64,000 bases of DNA from SXVE01 sp036388895 (GTDB taxonomy: Bacteria > Acidobacteriota > Blastocatellia > Pyrinomonadales > Pyrinomonadaceae). Made by a program: the position numbers and the translations under genes. The notes beneath the pieces are model-generated. The model was not told the origin of the DNA and searched no databases. It was given only the letters and a program-made list of their open reading frames with translations. This document shows positions 44,410 to 53,456 of this stretch, in pieces (the first letter of the stretch is position 1; each line of letters begins with the position of its first letter). The stretch covers positions 124,001 to 188,000 of the forward strand of contig DASVQY010000002.1 in the NCBI GenBank assembly GCA_036388895.1, read 5' to 3'.

Positions 44410-45192
44410 ATGCAGTTGGAAAGAAAAGTAGCACTTATCACCGGAGCAGGCTCTGGAATTGGAAAAGCGACGGCTTTGCTGTTTGCCAAAGAAGGCGCGC
44501 GAATCGCGGCGCTCGGTCATACGGAAAGCGAACTGCAAAAAACAGTTGACGAAATCAAACGTGCGGGCGGCGAAGCTATTGTAGTTACAGCAGATATTTC
44601 GAGCGCTGAGGAAATGCAAAAAGCTGTTCAGCAGACTATTACGGAATTTGGACAACTGGACGTTGTTTTTGCCAATGCTGGAATCAACGGCGTTTGGGCG
44701 CCGCTCGAAGAGCTCGAACCCGAAGAATGGGACAAGACCATCAGCGTTAATCTGCGCGGAACATTTTTGACGGTGAAATACGCGATTTCGCATTTAAAAA
44801 AACGCGGCGGTTCGGTGATTGTCACGTCGAGCGTGAACGGGACGCGAATTTTCAGCAACACCGGAGCAACGGCTTACTCGTGCACAAAAGCTGCGCAGGT
44901 CGCCTTTACGAAAATGATGGCGCTCGAACTCGCCAAACATAAAATCCGCGTCAATGTTATTTGTCCGGGCGCAATCGAAACTGATATTGATGAAAACACG
45001 GAAAAGCGCGATATCGAACGCGAAAAAGAGCCGGTCGAATACCCCGAAGGCGAAATTCCTTTAACCGACGGCGAACCGGGGAGTTCCGAGCAAGTCGCGC
45101 AGCTGGTTTTATTTCTCGCATCGGACGCATCTTCGCATATTTCAGGAACCGAAGTATGGATTGACGGAGCGCAGTCGCTTTTGCAAGGTTAA
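44410..45192 (+). CDS. short-chain dehydrogenase/reductase
   Basis: A 260-residue classical SDR oxidoreductase. The cofactor motif TGAGSGIGKA is at 11-20; the loop after strand 2 lacks the basic residue pattern of strict NADP users and the D-x-x-D position reads TADIS; NAG is at about 89-91. Catalytic residues are S (VTSSVNG), Y and K in YSCTKAA. C-terminal SGTEVWIDGAQSLLQG is typical of 3-oxoacyl-ACP-reductase-like or glucose-dehydrogenase-like members. An acidic insertion near 200 (KRDIEREKEPVEYPEGE) is unusual. Substrate unknown. Confidence 0.9.
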   Translation: MQLERKVALITGAGSGIGKATALLFAKEGARIAALGHTESELQKTVDEIKRAGGEAIVVTADISSAEEMQKAVQQTITEFGQLDVVFANAGINGVWAPLEELEPEEWDKTISVNLRGTFLTVKYAISHLKKRGGSVIVTSSVNGTRIFSNTGATAYSCTKAAQVAFTKMMALELAKHKIRVNVICPGAIETDIDENTEKRDIEREKEPVEYPEGEIPLTDGEPGSSEQVAQLVLFLASDASSHISGTEVWIDGAQSLLQG

Positions 45193-45227
45193 AATAAACA
45201 GAAAAATCTAAGTATTAAAATCTGAAA

Positions 45228-46985
45228 TCAGGCTGCTTCACCTTGCCTGATTTTTTCATTGCGGTGAACTATGTCCAGATAATTATGCGCCGCTTCCGAC
45301 TGAAACAATTCACGCGTTTCCGTTTCGTTTTCCGTTACCGGCTCAAGCGCCAAATCCATATAAGCGAAACGGTTCGGGTCTTTTTTTACGTTTCGGTAAA
45401 CGAGGCGGAGCCGCGTGTAAAGCGTAATCCAGCGAAGTTGTTTCCAGACGGTTTCGACGAAATTTTTCGGATAAAAAATCAAAGGATTTTCAAGCGGCAT
45501 ATTTGAACGGCGATTTGTTCTATGTTTTCGGCGCAAAAAACCGCCTTCGAGCGGATGAATTTTTTCGATGTCAATGCAACCGTTAAACCACGTAATAAAA
45601 AACATCGTTTTTCCTGGGCTGGTTCCGGTTGCGATAGCACGCCGCAAAACCGTTTCAATGTGTTCGGGCGTGTAATAAGTTTTCCATGCTTTCCGGTAAG
45701 TTTCTTCCCATTGTTCGCGGCTCATTTTAGGATGCGCTGTAACCGCGTGGTTAAGGTCGTATTTATTTAAATCAGCGTCCATCGCAATTCCCGCTTCGTG
45801 CAATTTTTTATGGTCTTCGGAGCCGGGAAGCGGTGTCAGATAGAAAAATTCCAAAAGATCAACCGGCAATTCTTTTTTGATGATTTCAATGTCGCGCAGA
45901 ATAGATTCCTGCGTGTCGCCGGGAAAGCCCAAAATATAACCGCAGTAAGTAACGATTCCCGCTTTTTTCCACTCGAGCAGCATTTGCCGGTAATCGGTTA
46001 TTTTATTCTGCCGCTTTTTCGCGCCGAGAAGACTGTCGGGATTGATGTTTTCCAAACCGATGAAAACTCTTTTGACACCGGCGCGTTTCGATTTTTCGAT
46101 AAAATTCGGAAGTTTATGGCAAAGCGTGTCAACTTGAATGATAAAGCTGATTTTAAATTTTTCTGTTTCGCGCAGATAAATCAATTTATCTAAAATCTGT
46201 TCCCAATCTTTGTTGCGGGCGAAATTATCGTCGGTGATAAAAAAAGAATGAAGACCCTGCGCGACATTTGCGCGAACGATTCGCTCGATGTCTTCGGGCG
46301 AACGCCGCCGCGATTTGCGACCTTGAACGTTGATAATCGTGCAAAACGAACAGGTGAACGGACATCCTCGTCCGGCGTCGAAGCTCGTCGTTGCGCCCGC
46401 CGTCAAATGAACTCTTTCAGCCGGAAGCAATGGCGTCGCCACATTTTCTATGTTTGGCAAATCGTTCATATAGTTGTAAACAGGCTTGAGGTCGCGGTAA
46501 AAAGCGTCTTTCAAAACCGGACCAAGCCGATTTTCAGCTTCGCCCGCGAAAAGCGAAATGCCCATGTCCAGAGCCTTCTGCACATTTGCTTCACGTTCTT
46601 TGAGCATCGAAAAAGTGCCGGAAACGTGAAAACCGCCGATTGCAACTTGAATGTTTTTTTCGCGCAAAGGCTTTGCGATATCGAGAGCGCGGGGAAACTG
46701 ATTCGACTGAACGCCGACGAGCATCACCATTCCGCCGTCGGCTTTTTCGATTAACGAAGCAATTTTTTCAGGTTTTATATGAGTGTTTGTTTCATCATAA
46801 GCGTGAATTTCAATCTCCACCTTTTCGCCTAAAATCTTTTCTTCGGCGCATTCCTTCGCCAGACCGTAAAGCACGGCGAGCGAATTCGACGGAATCGCCG
46901 AGCGAAACCATTGAATTACATAACCGTCATCGTCATAGTGCGACGGCTTAATGAGCACGAGAGAAAACCGCTTTTGTTTTTCCAT
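45228..46985 (-). CDS. B12-binding-domain-type radical SAM protein
   Basis: A 585-residue radical SAM enzyme. The N-terminal 180 residues look like the Rossmann-type cobalamin-binding domain (MLVGVQSNQFPRALDIAK, VAIGGFHVSGT), though the classical D-x-H-x-x-G lower-ligand motif is not seen, so cobalamin may bind base-off or not at all. The cluster cysteines are C208, C212 and C215 (GCPFTCSFC). GLENINPDSL and YCGYILGFPGDT are further conserved stretches. A C-terminal domain of about 150 residues is of unknown role. Members methylate or rearrange lipids and natural products; the substrate here is unknown. Confidence 0.85.
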   Translation of the reverse strand: MEKQKRFSLVLIKPSHYDDDGYVIQWFRSAIPSNSLAVLYGLAKECAEEKILGEKVEIEIHAYDETNTHIKPEKIASLIEKADGGMVMLVGVQSNQFPRALDIAKPLREKNIQVAIGGFHVSGTFSMLKEREANVQKALDMGISLFAGEAENRLGPVLKDAFYRDLKPVYNYMNDLPNIENVATPLLPAERVHLTAGATTSFDAGRGCPFTCSFCTIINVQGRKSRRRSPEDIERIVRANVAQGLHSFFITDDNFARNKDWEQILDKLIYLRETEKFKISFIIQVDTLCHKLPNFIEKSKRAGVKRVFIGLENINPDSLLGAKKRQNKITDYRQMLLEWKKAGIVTYCGYILGFPGDTQESILRDIEIIKKELPVDLLEFFYLTPLPGSEDHKKLHEAGIAMDADLNKYDLNHAVTAHPKMSREQWEETYRKAWKTYYTPEHIETVLRRAIATGTSPGKTMFFITWFNGCIDIEKIHPLEGGFLRRKHRTNRRSNMPLENPLIFYPKNFVETVWKQLRWITLYTRLRLVYRNVKKDPNRFAYMDLALEPVTENETETRELFQSEAAHNYLDIVHRNEKIRQGEAA

Positions 46986-47209
46986 TTTCTTAAAGAGAAA
47001 CGATTTTATCCGAATAATTCATCACTGACAATATTTTTCAATAACGAAGTTGATTTTTAATTTATCTTTGAAATGAAATCGCGGCAATGATTTATTAGTT
47101 ATCTAACCAGCTTAGACGTTTGTAAAATGTGACTATTGATGCAGTAAAAAGGTTGATTCCAAAAGGTTTATTGAGTTTTGATAATAGAAACTTAATCCGG
47201 CGTAAAAAA

Positions 47210-48565
47210 TTAGATGGAATTAATAAAATGTTGCACGCGGCTTTCTACGGTTTGGCGAATTTTTGCCAGGTTTTCTCGCGAATCGGCTTCAAATCTTAAA
47301 ACCAGAATCGCCTGCGTGTTTGAAGCGCGGACCAAGCCCCAGCCGTTTTCAAACAAGATTCTCGCCCCGTCTATTGTGATTACTTCATTTGTTTTTGAAA
47401 ATTCTTCGGCGATACGTTCGACAACGGCGAATTTTTGTTCTTCGGTGCATTCGACGCGTAGTTCGGGCGTGGAAAATGCTTCAGGCAAATCGGAAAGCAA
47501 TTCGGATAAAGTTTTGTCGGTTTTCGATAAAATTTCCAAAAGTCTCGCGCCCGCGTAAGTCGCGTCGTCAAAGCCGTAAAAACGGTCGGCGAAAAAAATG
47601 TGACCGCTCATTTCTCCGGCGAGCGCCGCGCCGGTTTCTTTCATTTTCGCTTTAATCAGCGAATGTCCGGCTTTCCACATTATCGGTTTTCCGCCGTTTT
47701 TGGCGATGTCGTTGAACAGATTTTGCGAGCATTTTACCTCGGCGATAATCGTCGAATTCGGATTTGCTTTTAAGATTTCCCGGGAAAGCAAAATCATTAA
47801 CTCGTCGCCCCAGATGATTCGACCGTTTTCGTCAACGACGCCGATGCGGTCGCCGTCGCCGTCGAACGCAATTGCTAAATCCGCTTTGTGTTCTTTGACG
47901 GCGGCAATGGCGTCCTGCAAATTTTCCGTAACGGTCGGGTCAGGATGATGATTCGGAAAATTTGAATCCGGTTCGGTGAAAAGTTTGATTAAATCAAAGC
48001 CCAATTTTTCATAAACGGGAACCGCGGTTACGCCGCCCATTCCGTTACCGCCGTCCACGACGACTTTCAGGCGTCGGTCGCCCGTGTTTATTCTCGATAT
48101 AATATCGTTTTCGTAATCCGGCAGAACTTCGATTTCTTCGATTCCGCCTGCGCCTTGAGCGAAATTATCGGACAGCGCGATTTCTTTTATTTCCTGAATT
48201 TGCGAGCCGAAGAGCGTCAGGCGTCCGAGACAAATCTTAAAACCGTTGTGGTTCGGCGGATTGTGCGAACCGGTTATCATAACGCCGCCGTCAACGTTTT
48301 TCGTGAAAACCGTTTGATAAAGAACCGGCGTCGGAACTTTTCCGATTAGAACAGCGTCACAGCCTGTTTCGTTGAAACCTTTTACGAGTATATCTCTGAA
48401 TCTGGTTCCGCTTTCGCGCGCATCGTAACCGACGGCGATGCGTTTCGCGCCGTTTCGATTGAAAAATGTGCCGATGGCTTTCGAAATCAAATAAACCGTT
48501 TCATCGGTTAGATCGCGTTCGACAACGCCGCGAATGTCGTATTCTCTGAAAATGTTTTCATTCAT
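47210..48565 (-). CDS. phosphomannomutase/phosphoglucomutase
   Basis: A 451-residue alpha-D-phosphohexomutase interconverting hexose 6- and 1-phosphates. Start ATG 48565 gives the conserved MNENIFREYDIRG N-terminus. The phosphoserine is S100 in TGSHNPPNHNG, the magnesium loop is DGDGDR at 235-240, the sugar-binding loop GEMSGH near 325, and the phosphate-binding RASNTQAILVLRFEA near the C-terminus. EYDIRG and this layout favour the ManB/AlgC group. It could feed the pyrophosphorylase at 3142. Between 48566 and 48848 no gene is seen; AGAACGCAAAGCGAAG-type low-complexity sequence is present. Confidence 0.92.
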   Translation of the reverse strand: MNENIFREYDIRGVVERDLTDETVYLISKAIGTFFNRNGAKRIAVGYDARESGTRFRDILVKGFNETGCDAVLIGKVPTPVLYQTVFTKNVDGGVMITGSHNPPNHNGFKICLGRLTLFGSQIQEIKEIALSDNFAQGAGGIEEIEVLPDYENDIISRINTGDRRLKVVVDGGNGMGGVTAVPVYEKLGFDLIKLFTEPDSNFPNHHPDPTVTENLQDAIAAVKEHKADLAIAFDGDGDRIGVVDENGRIIWGDELMILLSREILKANPNSTIIAEVKCSQNLFNDIAKNGGKPIMWKAGHSLIKAKMKETGAALAGEMSGHIFFADRFYGFDDATYAGARLLEILSKTDKTLSELLSDLPEAFSTPELRVECTEEQKFAVVERIAEEFSKTNEVITIDGARILFENGWGLVRASNTQAILVLRFEADSRENLAKIRQTVESRVQHFINSI

Positions 48566-48848
48566 AAAATAAAAGAGAAGTTTCGCAAACCGCCGCAGAG
48601 AACGCAAAGCGAAGAAAAGAATAGAATACGGATAATCGAAAAAAGCGAATCGACGCGGATAACAAAATTTTGAGCATGCTTTATTTTGATTTAATCCATG
48701 CTTTATCAATCCAATAAAAGCCCTGCTTCTCCGACTGAGTTTCTCTTGAGCGCCCCATTTTTGTTATACTGCGAATTTATGTTTGGGCAACAGACCCTTG
48801 TTATACGGCATCGAAAATTTTGGTAGACACCTATTCCGTCATTTCCAT

Positions 48849-49832
48849 ATGAAAAATACGTTTCGTTTTATAAGCTTTCAATTTGTCTTCGTGTTTCTGG
48901 CGCTGGCGGTTTCAGCACAAACGCCGCGAACATCGCCGACACCGCCCGTCGTTGACGACACAGGCGTTTCAAAAACATTCGAGGTTCGTCTTCCGGTTAC
49001 GGTCACGCAGAAAAAATCGCTTGTTCCCGGACTGACGCGCGGCGATTTCGCTGTTTTTGAAGACGGCGTTCAGCAGGAAGTTACGTTTTTTACCGACGAA
49101 AAAACCAACCCGCCGGTTTACGTCGGCGTTTTGATGGACACTTCTGATTCGACAAAAGGAAAAATGAAGTTTTCCAAAGAAGCGGCGCGAAATTTTATTT
49201 ACACCGTGTTGAAACTTAGAAAAGATAAAGCCGCTTTTATGACTTTCGACCATGAAGTCAAACTCATTCAGGATTTTACTGATAAAACAGATAAGCTCGA
49301 TAAAGCAGTTGAACAAGTTAGTAAAACCGGTTCGCAAACCGCGCTTTACGATGCGGTGTGGCAATTTTCCGACGAAAAACTTCGCAATGCGCCAGGCAGA
49401 CGCGTAATCGTTTTGATAACTGATGGTGAAGATACTTTTTCTCGCGCCGAACTGAAAGACGCGGTAGACATCGCGCAGCGAACCGAAACGACGATTTTCG
49501 CTATTTCGACAAAAGCCGGATTTTTAGGCTCGGTTCCCGGGGTTGAAGCGGGAACGGTAAAGGATAAAGGCGATAAATATTTGACGCAGTTAGCCGAACA
49601 AACCGGCGGCGAAGCGTTTTTCACCGGCGATATGCTCGAACTCGAAAAAGCTTTTAAGAAAATTTCCGAAGAACTGCGCTCGCAATACATCATCACGTAT
49701 CGTCCGGTAAATCAGAATTACGACGGCAGAGAGCGCAAAATCGAAGTTCGTTTCACCGATAGGGAAAAGGCGGACAAGTATAAAATTCGCTCGAAAACCA
49801 GCTACCGAGCAATCAGAGACAGCTTAAAATAA
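48849..49832 (+). CDS. exported VWFA-related protein (acidobacterial type), first of pair
   Basis: A 327-residue protein with a signal peptide (FISFQFVFVFLALAVSAQ) and a proline-rich linker, then a VWA domain of the type known almost only from acidobacteria (TIGR03436-like). The preceding N-terminal region VTQKKSLVPGLTRGDFAVFEDGVQQEV is the family hallmark. The adhesion-site motif is DTSDSTKG (DxSxS degenerate), with threonine in GSQTALYDA and LITDGEDTF. The C-terminal SQYIITYRPVNQNYDGRERKIEVR is also characteristic. Start ATG 48849. The stop overlaps the next start by one base (TAATG). Role unknown, extracytoplasmic. Confidence 0.9.
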   Translation: MKNTFRFISFQFVFVFLALAVSAQTPRTSPTPPVVDDTGVSKTFEVRLPVTVTQKKSLVPGLTRGDFAVFEDGVQQEVTFFTDEKTNPPVYVGVLMDTSDSTKGKMKFSKEAARNFIYTVLKLRKDKAAFMTFDHEVKLIQDFTDKTDKLDKAVEQVSKTGSQTALYDAVWQFSDEKLRNAPGRRVIVLITDGEDTFSRAELKDAVDIAQRTETTIFAISTKAGFLGSVPGVEAGTVKDKGDKYLTQLAEQTGGEAFFTGDMLELEKAFKKISEELRSQYIITYRPVNQNYDGRERKIEVRFTDREKADKYKIRSKTSYRAIRDSLK

Positions 49833-50947
49833 TGAAAAACCGAAATTGGAAAATGAATAATTACGGAAAATTCGGAGCATTGTTAATCGGTTTATTTTTC
49901 GTCGCTGCCGCGCTTTTCGGATACGAAACCACCAAAGCGCAGCAAATTCCGCCGAGTCCGAAAACGCAATCGCCTACTCCGAGTCCGACTCCGCCGGTTG
50001 AACAAACGCCGATTGAAGACGACGAAGTCATTAAGATTGATACGGAAGTCGTGAACGTGCTTTTCACGGCGCAGGACAAAAACCGTCGTCTTTTGACGAG
50101 TTTGAAACAAGCGGACGTGCGTATTTTAGAAGACGGGCAGCCGCAGGAAATCGTCGCTTTTTCCCGGCAGGTTGATTTGCCGCTCAGCCTTGCGATTTTA
50201 ATTGATACGAGCGCTTCGCAGGAGCGAACGCTGCCGGAAGAAAAGTTGGCAGCAATTTCGTTCGTCGAATCGGTCATTCGCCCCGCAAAAGACGAAGTTT
50301 CCGTCGTTTCTTTTACCGGCGAAGCAACGCTCGAACAGGGAATGACGAATAATGTCGCTCGTTTACGCCGGGCAATTGACGGCGTGCAGTTCGTCGGACC
50401 TTCCGGTTATATCGGCGGCGGCGTAGTCGTCGGAACGCCTCCGATTTCGGGAAGAAACCAAGCCGTTCAAGGCTCGACCGCAATCTGGGACGCGATCTGG
50501 GTTACAGCGTCGGAAGTTTTAGGTCCTGCGCCGGAAAAAACGCGGCGCGCGATTATTCTTCTTTCCGACGGCGTAAACACTTTCGGGCAGAAAAAATTGG
50601 ATGAAGCCGTGCAAGCCGCGCAAAAAGCCGAAGCGGTTATTTATTCAATCGGCATCGGCGATAATTTTTATTCGGGCGTTGACAAAGGCACTCTTAATAA
50701 AATTTCTGAAAGAACGGGCGGACGCGCTTTTTACCCGCGCGACGAAGCCGAGCTGCGCGACGCATTTCGCCAGATTCAGGAAGAAATGCGCTCGCAATAT
50801 TTGATCGCTTACGAACAGGTCAATCAAAAACGCGACGGATCGTATCGTAAAATCGAAATCCAAATGACAAACGCCGATTTGCAGAAACAAAAAGTAAAGA
50901 TTATTCATCGCGAAGGTTACTTCGCGCGAACAGAAGCTAAGAAATAA
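49832..50947 (+). CDS. exported VWFA-related protein (acidobacterial type), second of pair
   Basis: A 371-residue paralogue of the preceding gene. A signal anchor (LLIGLFFVAAALFGYETTKAQQ) is followed by a proline/threonine linker (SPTPSPTPPVEQTP). The domain hallmarks repeat: LLTSLKQADVRILEDGQPQEI, DTSASQERT for the metal site, GSTAIWDAI, LLSDGVNTFGQ, and SQYLIAYEQVNQKRDGSYRKI. A glycine-rich insertion (FVGPSGYIGGGVVVGTPP) is absent from the first copy. Translation is coupled by the one-base overlap. The initiation could also be at the in-frame ATG 49853. Confidence 0.9.
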   Translation: MKNRNWKMNNYGKFGALLIGLFFVAAALFGYETTKAQQIPPSPKTQSPTPSPTPPVEQTPIEDDEVIKIDTEVVNVLFTAQDKNRRLLTSLKQADVRILEDGQPQEIVAFSRQVDLPLSLAILIDTSASQERTLPEEKLAAISFVESVIRPAKDEVSVVSFTGEATLEQGMTNNVARLRRAIDGVQFVGPSGYIGGGVVVGTPPISGRNQAVQGSTAIWDAIWVTASEVLGPAPEKTRRAIILLSDGVNTFGQKKLDEAVQAAQKAEAVIYSIGIGDNFYSGVDKGTLNKISERTGGRAFYPRDEAELRDAFRQIQEEMRSQYLIAYEQVNQKRDGSYRKIEIQMTNADLQKQKVKIIHREGYFARTEAKK

Positions 50948-51124
50948 AATCAGCCGCGTACAAACCCTAAAGACCCGAAATAGAAAAATAAAAGTAGCCG
51001 CGAGCTTCACGAATCATCAGAATAGAAGATCTTAAAACAGATAATTCTTTGTTCCCGAAAATCTCTGAAAGCGCGTGGCTAAAATTTTTATCTTATTTCA
51101 TGTTTTTTCCCTTTTTGTTCTTGT

Positions 51125-51562
51125 TTAATGCTTCGACGGCAAAACGGTTTCCAATTTCCAGTTCGCATCGGCGTATTCGTCGTTCGCTTTTATAATCAGC
51201 CAGTTCTTTTCCTGATTCCACATTTTCAAAAGCGTAAATCCGCCTTTTAATTTTTCGCCGTCGAACGTAAAAATCAACTTTCCGTTTCTTAAGCTTTCCT
51301 CTGCATCGCTCGTCGTTTCATAATCGCCCTTGTCCCAGATTCGTACTTCGCCCGCGCCGTATGTTCCTTCGGCGAGACGACCTTCAAAATTGATATAACT
51401 AACCGAATGATCGGGAACGGCAACCGCCAGTCTCTTTTCGCGCGGGTTCATCGAAACGCCTTTCGGCACCGCCCAGGATTTCAAAACTCCGCCGATTTCC
51501 AAGCGTAAATCGAAATGCAAACGCGTCGCGTGATGCTCGTGGATAACAAATCGGTTTCGCAT
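51125..51562 (-). CDS. stand-alone LigD-type 3'-phosphoesterase domain protein
   Basis: A 145-residue protein that equals only the phosphoesterase (PE) domain of bacterial DNA ligase D, which trims 3' ends in non-homologous end joining. The key stretch HEHHATRLHFDLRLEIGG holds the metal-binding and catalytic histidine, aspartate and arginine; SWAVPKGVSMNP and FEGRLAEGTYGAGEV are likewise conserved. No polymerase or ligase domain is fused and no Ku gene is near. It could act as an independent 3'-end healing enzyme. Complete: begins MRNRFVIHEHHA and ends after the conserved WLLIK-like strand. Confidence 0.92.
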   Translation of the reverse strand: MRNRFVIHEHHATRLHFDLRLEIGGVLKSWAVPKGVSMNPREKRLAVAVPDHSVSYINFEGRLAEGTYGAGEVRIWDKGDYETTSDAEESLRNGKLIFTFDGEKLKGGFTLLKMWNQEKNWLIIKANDEYADANWKLETVLPSKH

Positions 51563-51666
51563 AGTATAAATTCTATTTAAAGTCTCGAGATTTTTGAATA
51601 TTTCGCGCGGGAAAGAAATTTCAACAAACCTCGCACATCGAACAAAAGGCGGTGCTCAAAAACCAA

Positions 51667-52191
51667 TTAGTATTCGATGACTTTGGCTGTGGCTTTGCCT
51701 TTCTTAACCTCGATAATCCATATTTTATTGTATTCGTTTTCAGCGAGAGGTTTATACTTATTTTCTTTTATCAAAAGATTTGCCAATCCCGGCGTAGTCG
51801 TGTTGTGACCGGCGACGACAATTGTGCGCGCGTTTGAACTCAACAGCCGATTGGCGAATTCGTCGAGTTTTCGGTGATCGTAAAATTGCATCTGAAGCCA
51901 GTACGGAAATCTTATTTTTTGCGCCAGCGGTCTGACGGTCGAACGCGTGCGCTTGAAATTCGTCGAATAAATCGCGTCGGGCTTATATTTTTGTATTGTC
52001 TCCACCAAACGTTGCGCTCTCTGCTCGCCCTCCGCCGAAAGAACCGGGTCCGGGTTTTCTCCGCCGTCGGACGTGTCTTTTTCAGCGTGCCTCAGCAAAA
52101 TAATCGTCATTTTTCTGTTCTGCGCGAAAGCTTCGTTTGTAGAAAAAGTTAATAAAAATAAGCCTAAAAAAAGGAAAACAAAAATTTTCAT
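51667..52191 (-). CDS. exported histidine phosphatase (phosphoglycerate-mutase-like)
   Basis: A 174-residue protein with a signal peptide (IFVFLFLGLFLLTFSTNEAFAQ). The catalytic RHA motif is in IILLRHAEKD near residue 34, with conserved PDPVLSAEGEQRAQRL next, a second arginine in FKRTRSTVRPLA, and the second histidine in VVAGHNTTTPG. This small SixA-like size suggests a phosphoesterase acting outside the cytoplasm. A lysine-rich C-terminal tail ends the protein. Substrate unknown. Confidence 0.88.
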   Translation of the reverse strand: MKIFVFLFLGLFLLTFSTNEAFAQNRKMTIILLRHAEKDTSDGGENPDPVLSAEGEQRAQRLVETIQKYKPDAIYSTNFKRTRSTVRPLAQKIRFPYWLQMQFYDHRKLDEFANRLLSSNARTIVVAGHNTTTPGLANLLIKENKYKPLAENEYNKIWIIEVKKGKATAKVIEY

Positions 52192-52210
52192 AGTGTTTGC
52201 GGGAAAGATT

Positions 52211-52465
52211 TCAGAATTTATAGTTTAAATAAAATTTTAGATTTATGGAAAAAGAATGGCGCCGTTTTATTTTTAAGGTTTTACGCAGCAGACCTGCTAC
52301 CGGTTTCATTTTAAGTTGAGTCGAAAAGTTTAATTTCAAACGGCGAATGACAAATAATTTCGCTTCGTCCCGGTTTATTCCGAAATTAAAATCATTCTCG
52401 ATACCGCACGTCACTTTTGCCTTTAATTTTATCGTTTGATTGTTAATCTCAAATTCGTATTTCAT
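52211..52465 (-). CDS. uncertain small hypothetical protein
   Basis: An open frame of 84 codons starting MKYEFEINNQTIKLKAKV, with a very basic C-terminal half (LRRKTLKIKRRH-like). There is no clear ribosome-binding site and no recognised domain. It fills most of the 52192-52555 gap and might be a real small gene, but could be chance. Confidence 0.3.
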   Translation of the reverse strand: MKYEFEINNQTIKLKAKVTCGIENDFNFGINRDEAKLFVIRRLKLNFSTQLKMKPVAGLLRKTLKIKRRHSFSINLKFYLNYKF

Positions 52466-52557
52466 TATTTGAAGACCAAAAAATGAAATAAACGACACGC
52501 GAAAAAAAATTGCTTGAGAGCAACTAAATTCAACACTCGTCTCATCTACTCTGCTGA

Positions 52558-52619
52558 GCGCGAAAAGCGCGTAAAGCCTTGTAGAAATTAGCAGTTATGA
52601 TTATCTGCAAGGCTATTTT
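52558..52619 (+). promoter_or_regulatory. two hairpins in the leader of the outer-membrane protein gene
   Basis: GCGC-GAAAA-GCGC at 52558-52570 is followed by AGCCTTG (52575-52581) pairing with CAAGGCT (52608-52614) and then ATTTTTG. The second looks like a terminator or attenuator about 50 bases upstream of the ATG. Confidence 0.4.
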
Positions 52620-52665
52620 TGTGTCCAAAATTCAGGATAAAAATTTCCAAGGAGAAAAAGTATTT

Positions 52666-53280
52666 ATGATTAAGTTTATAAAGGCAATCTGCCTTTCGGC
52701 AATTTTAAGCGTTTGTGTTTTCGCACAAGCAGCAGACGACGAATACAAAAAAAACGAGTTTTACGTCGGCTATTCGAACCAACAGATTGACGGCGGAAAC
52801 CGCGTTACATTCAATGGTTTCGAAGCGTCAGCGACCAGAAATTTCAACCGGTTTTTCGGCATCAAAGCCGACGTTTCCGGCGCTTACAGAAGCCAAAATT
52901 TCACATCTAGCGTTACTACCGGAACAACTACGACAAATTTCACTGCCAAACAAAGCGGCTCGCTGTACAATTTTTTGGGCGGCGTACAGGTCAAAGATAA
53001 TGCGACGACGGCGAGATTCAAACCGTTCGCTCACGCGCTCGTCGGCGTAGCGCACACGCGCAATAAAGTCGGCGACATAGTTTGTCAGGGAACAAATTGC
53101 CCGGTATTGGGTTCGACGTTTTCCGACACGGGCTTCGGCGGCGCTTTTGGCGGCGGTTTAGATGTTAAAATCAACAATCGCATTGATTTTCGCGCCCTAC
53201 AGGTTGATTACAATCCGGTTTACACGAGCAGTTCGTTTGACAACAACGTTCGTTTCGGCATCGGAATTGTTTTCAAATAA
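52666..53280 (+). CDS. small outer-membrane beta-barrel protein
   Basis: A 204-residue protein; ATG 52666 is supported by an AAGGAGA ribosome-binding site. A signal peptide (MIKFIKAICLSAILSVCVFAQA) is followed by alternating amphipathic strands (KNEFYVGYSNQQID, NGFEASATRNF, FFGIKADVSGAYRSQ, KPFAHALVGVAHTRNK) and a terminal strand NNVRFGIGIVFK. This is the 8-strand barrel pattern of OmpA/OprF-like and OMP_b-brl proteins. Two cysteines in VCQGTNCPV may form a disulfide in an outer loop. Function unknown. A strong terminator follows. Confidence 0.85.
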   Translation: MIKFIKAICLSAILSVCVFAQAADDEYKKNEFYVGYSNQQIDGGNRVTFNGFEASATRNFNRFFGIKADVSGAYRSQNFTSSVTTGTTTTNFTAKQSGSLYNFLGGVQVKDNATTARFKPFAHALVGVAHTRNKVGDIVCQGTNCPVLGSTFSDTGFGGAFGGGLDVKINNRIDFRALQVDYNPVYTSSSFDNNVRFGIGIVFK

Positions 53281-53309
53281 TCAATAACAAACGTTACAAG
53301 AAAAAAGAG

Positions 53310-53345
53310 AGCGGCGGGTAATAATTTTATTATTCGCCGCTTTTA
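53310..53345 (+). terminator. intrinsic terminator
   Basis: AGCGGCG (53310-53316) pairs with CGCCGCT (53335-53341), and the inner TAATAA/TTATTA extends the stem; TTTTATT follows. Located 30 bases after the barrel gene. Confidence 0.9.
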
Positions 53346-53456
53346 TTGATTTTACTGGTAATGAATGATGCAAATTTCTTTGATTGAATAAATGCTGGTA
53401 AGATTTATAATTTTGCGGCTGAACGCACACAAAATTAAAATTTAGAAAATCTGCTG

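Noticed and set aside
46248..46754. Plus-strand open frame opposite the radical SAM gene
   Set aside because: No ribosome-binding site or domain; it covers the conserved cluster motif of the opposite strand.
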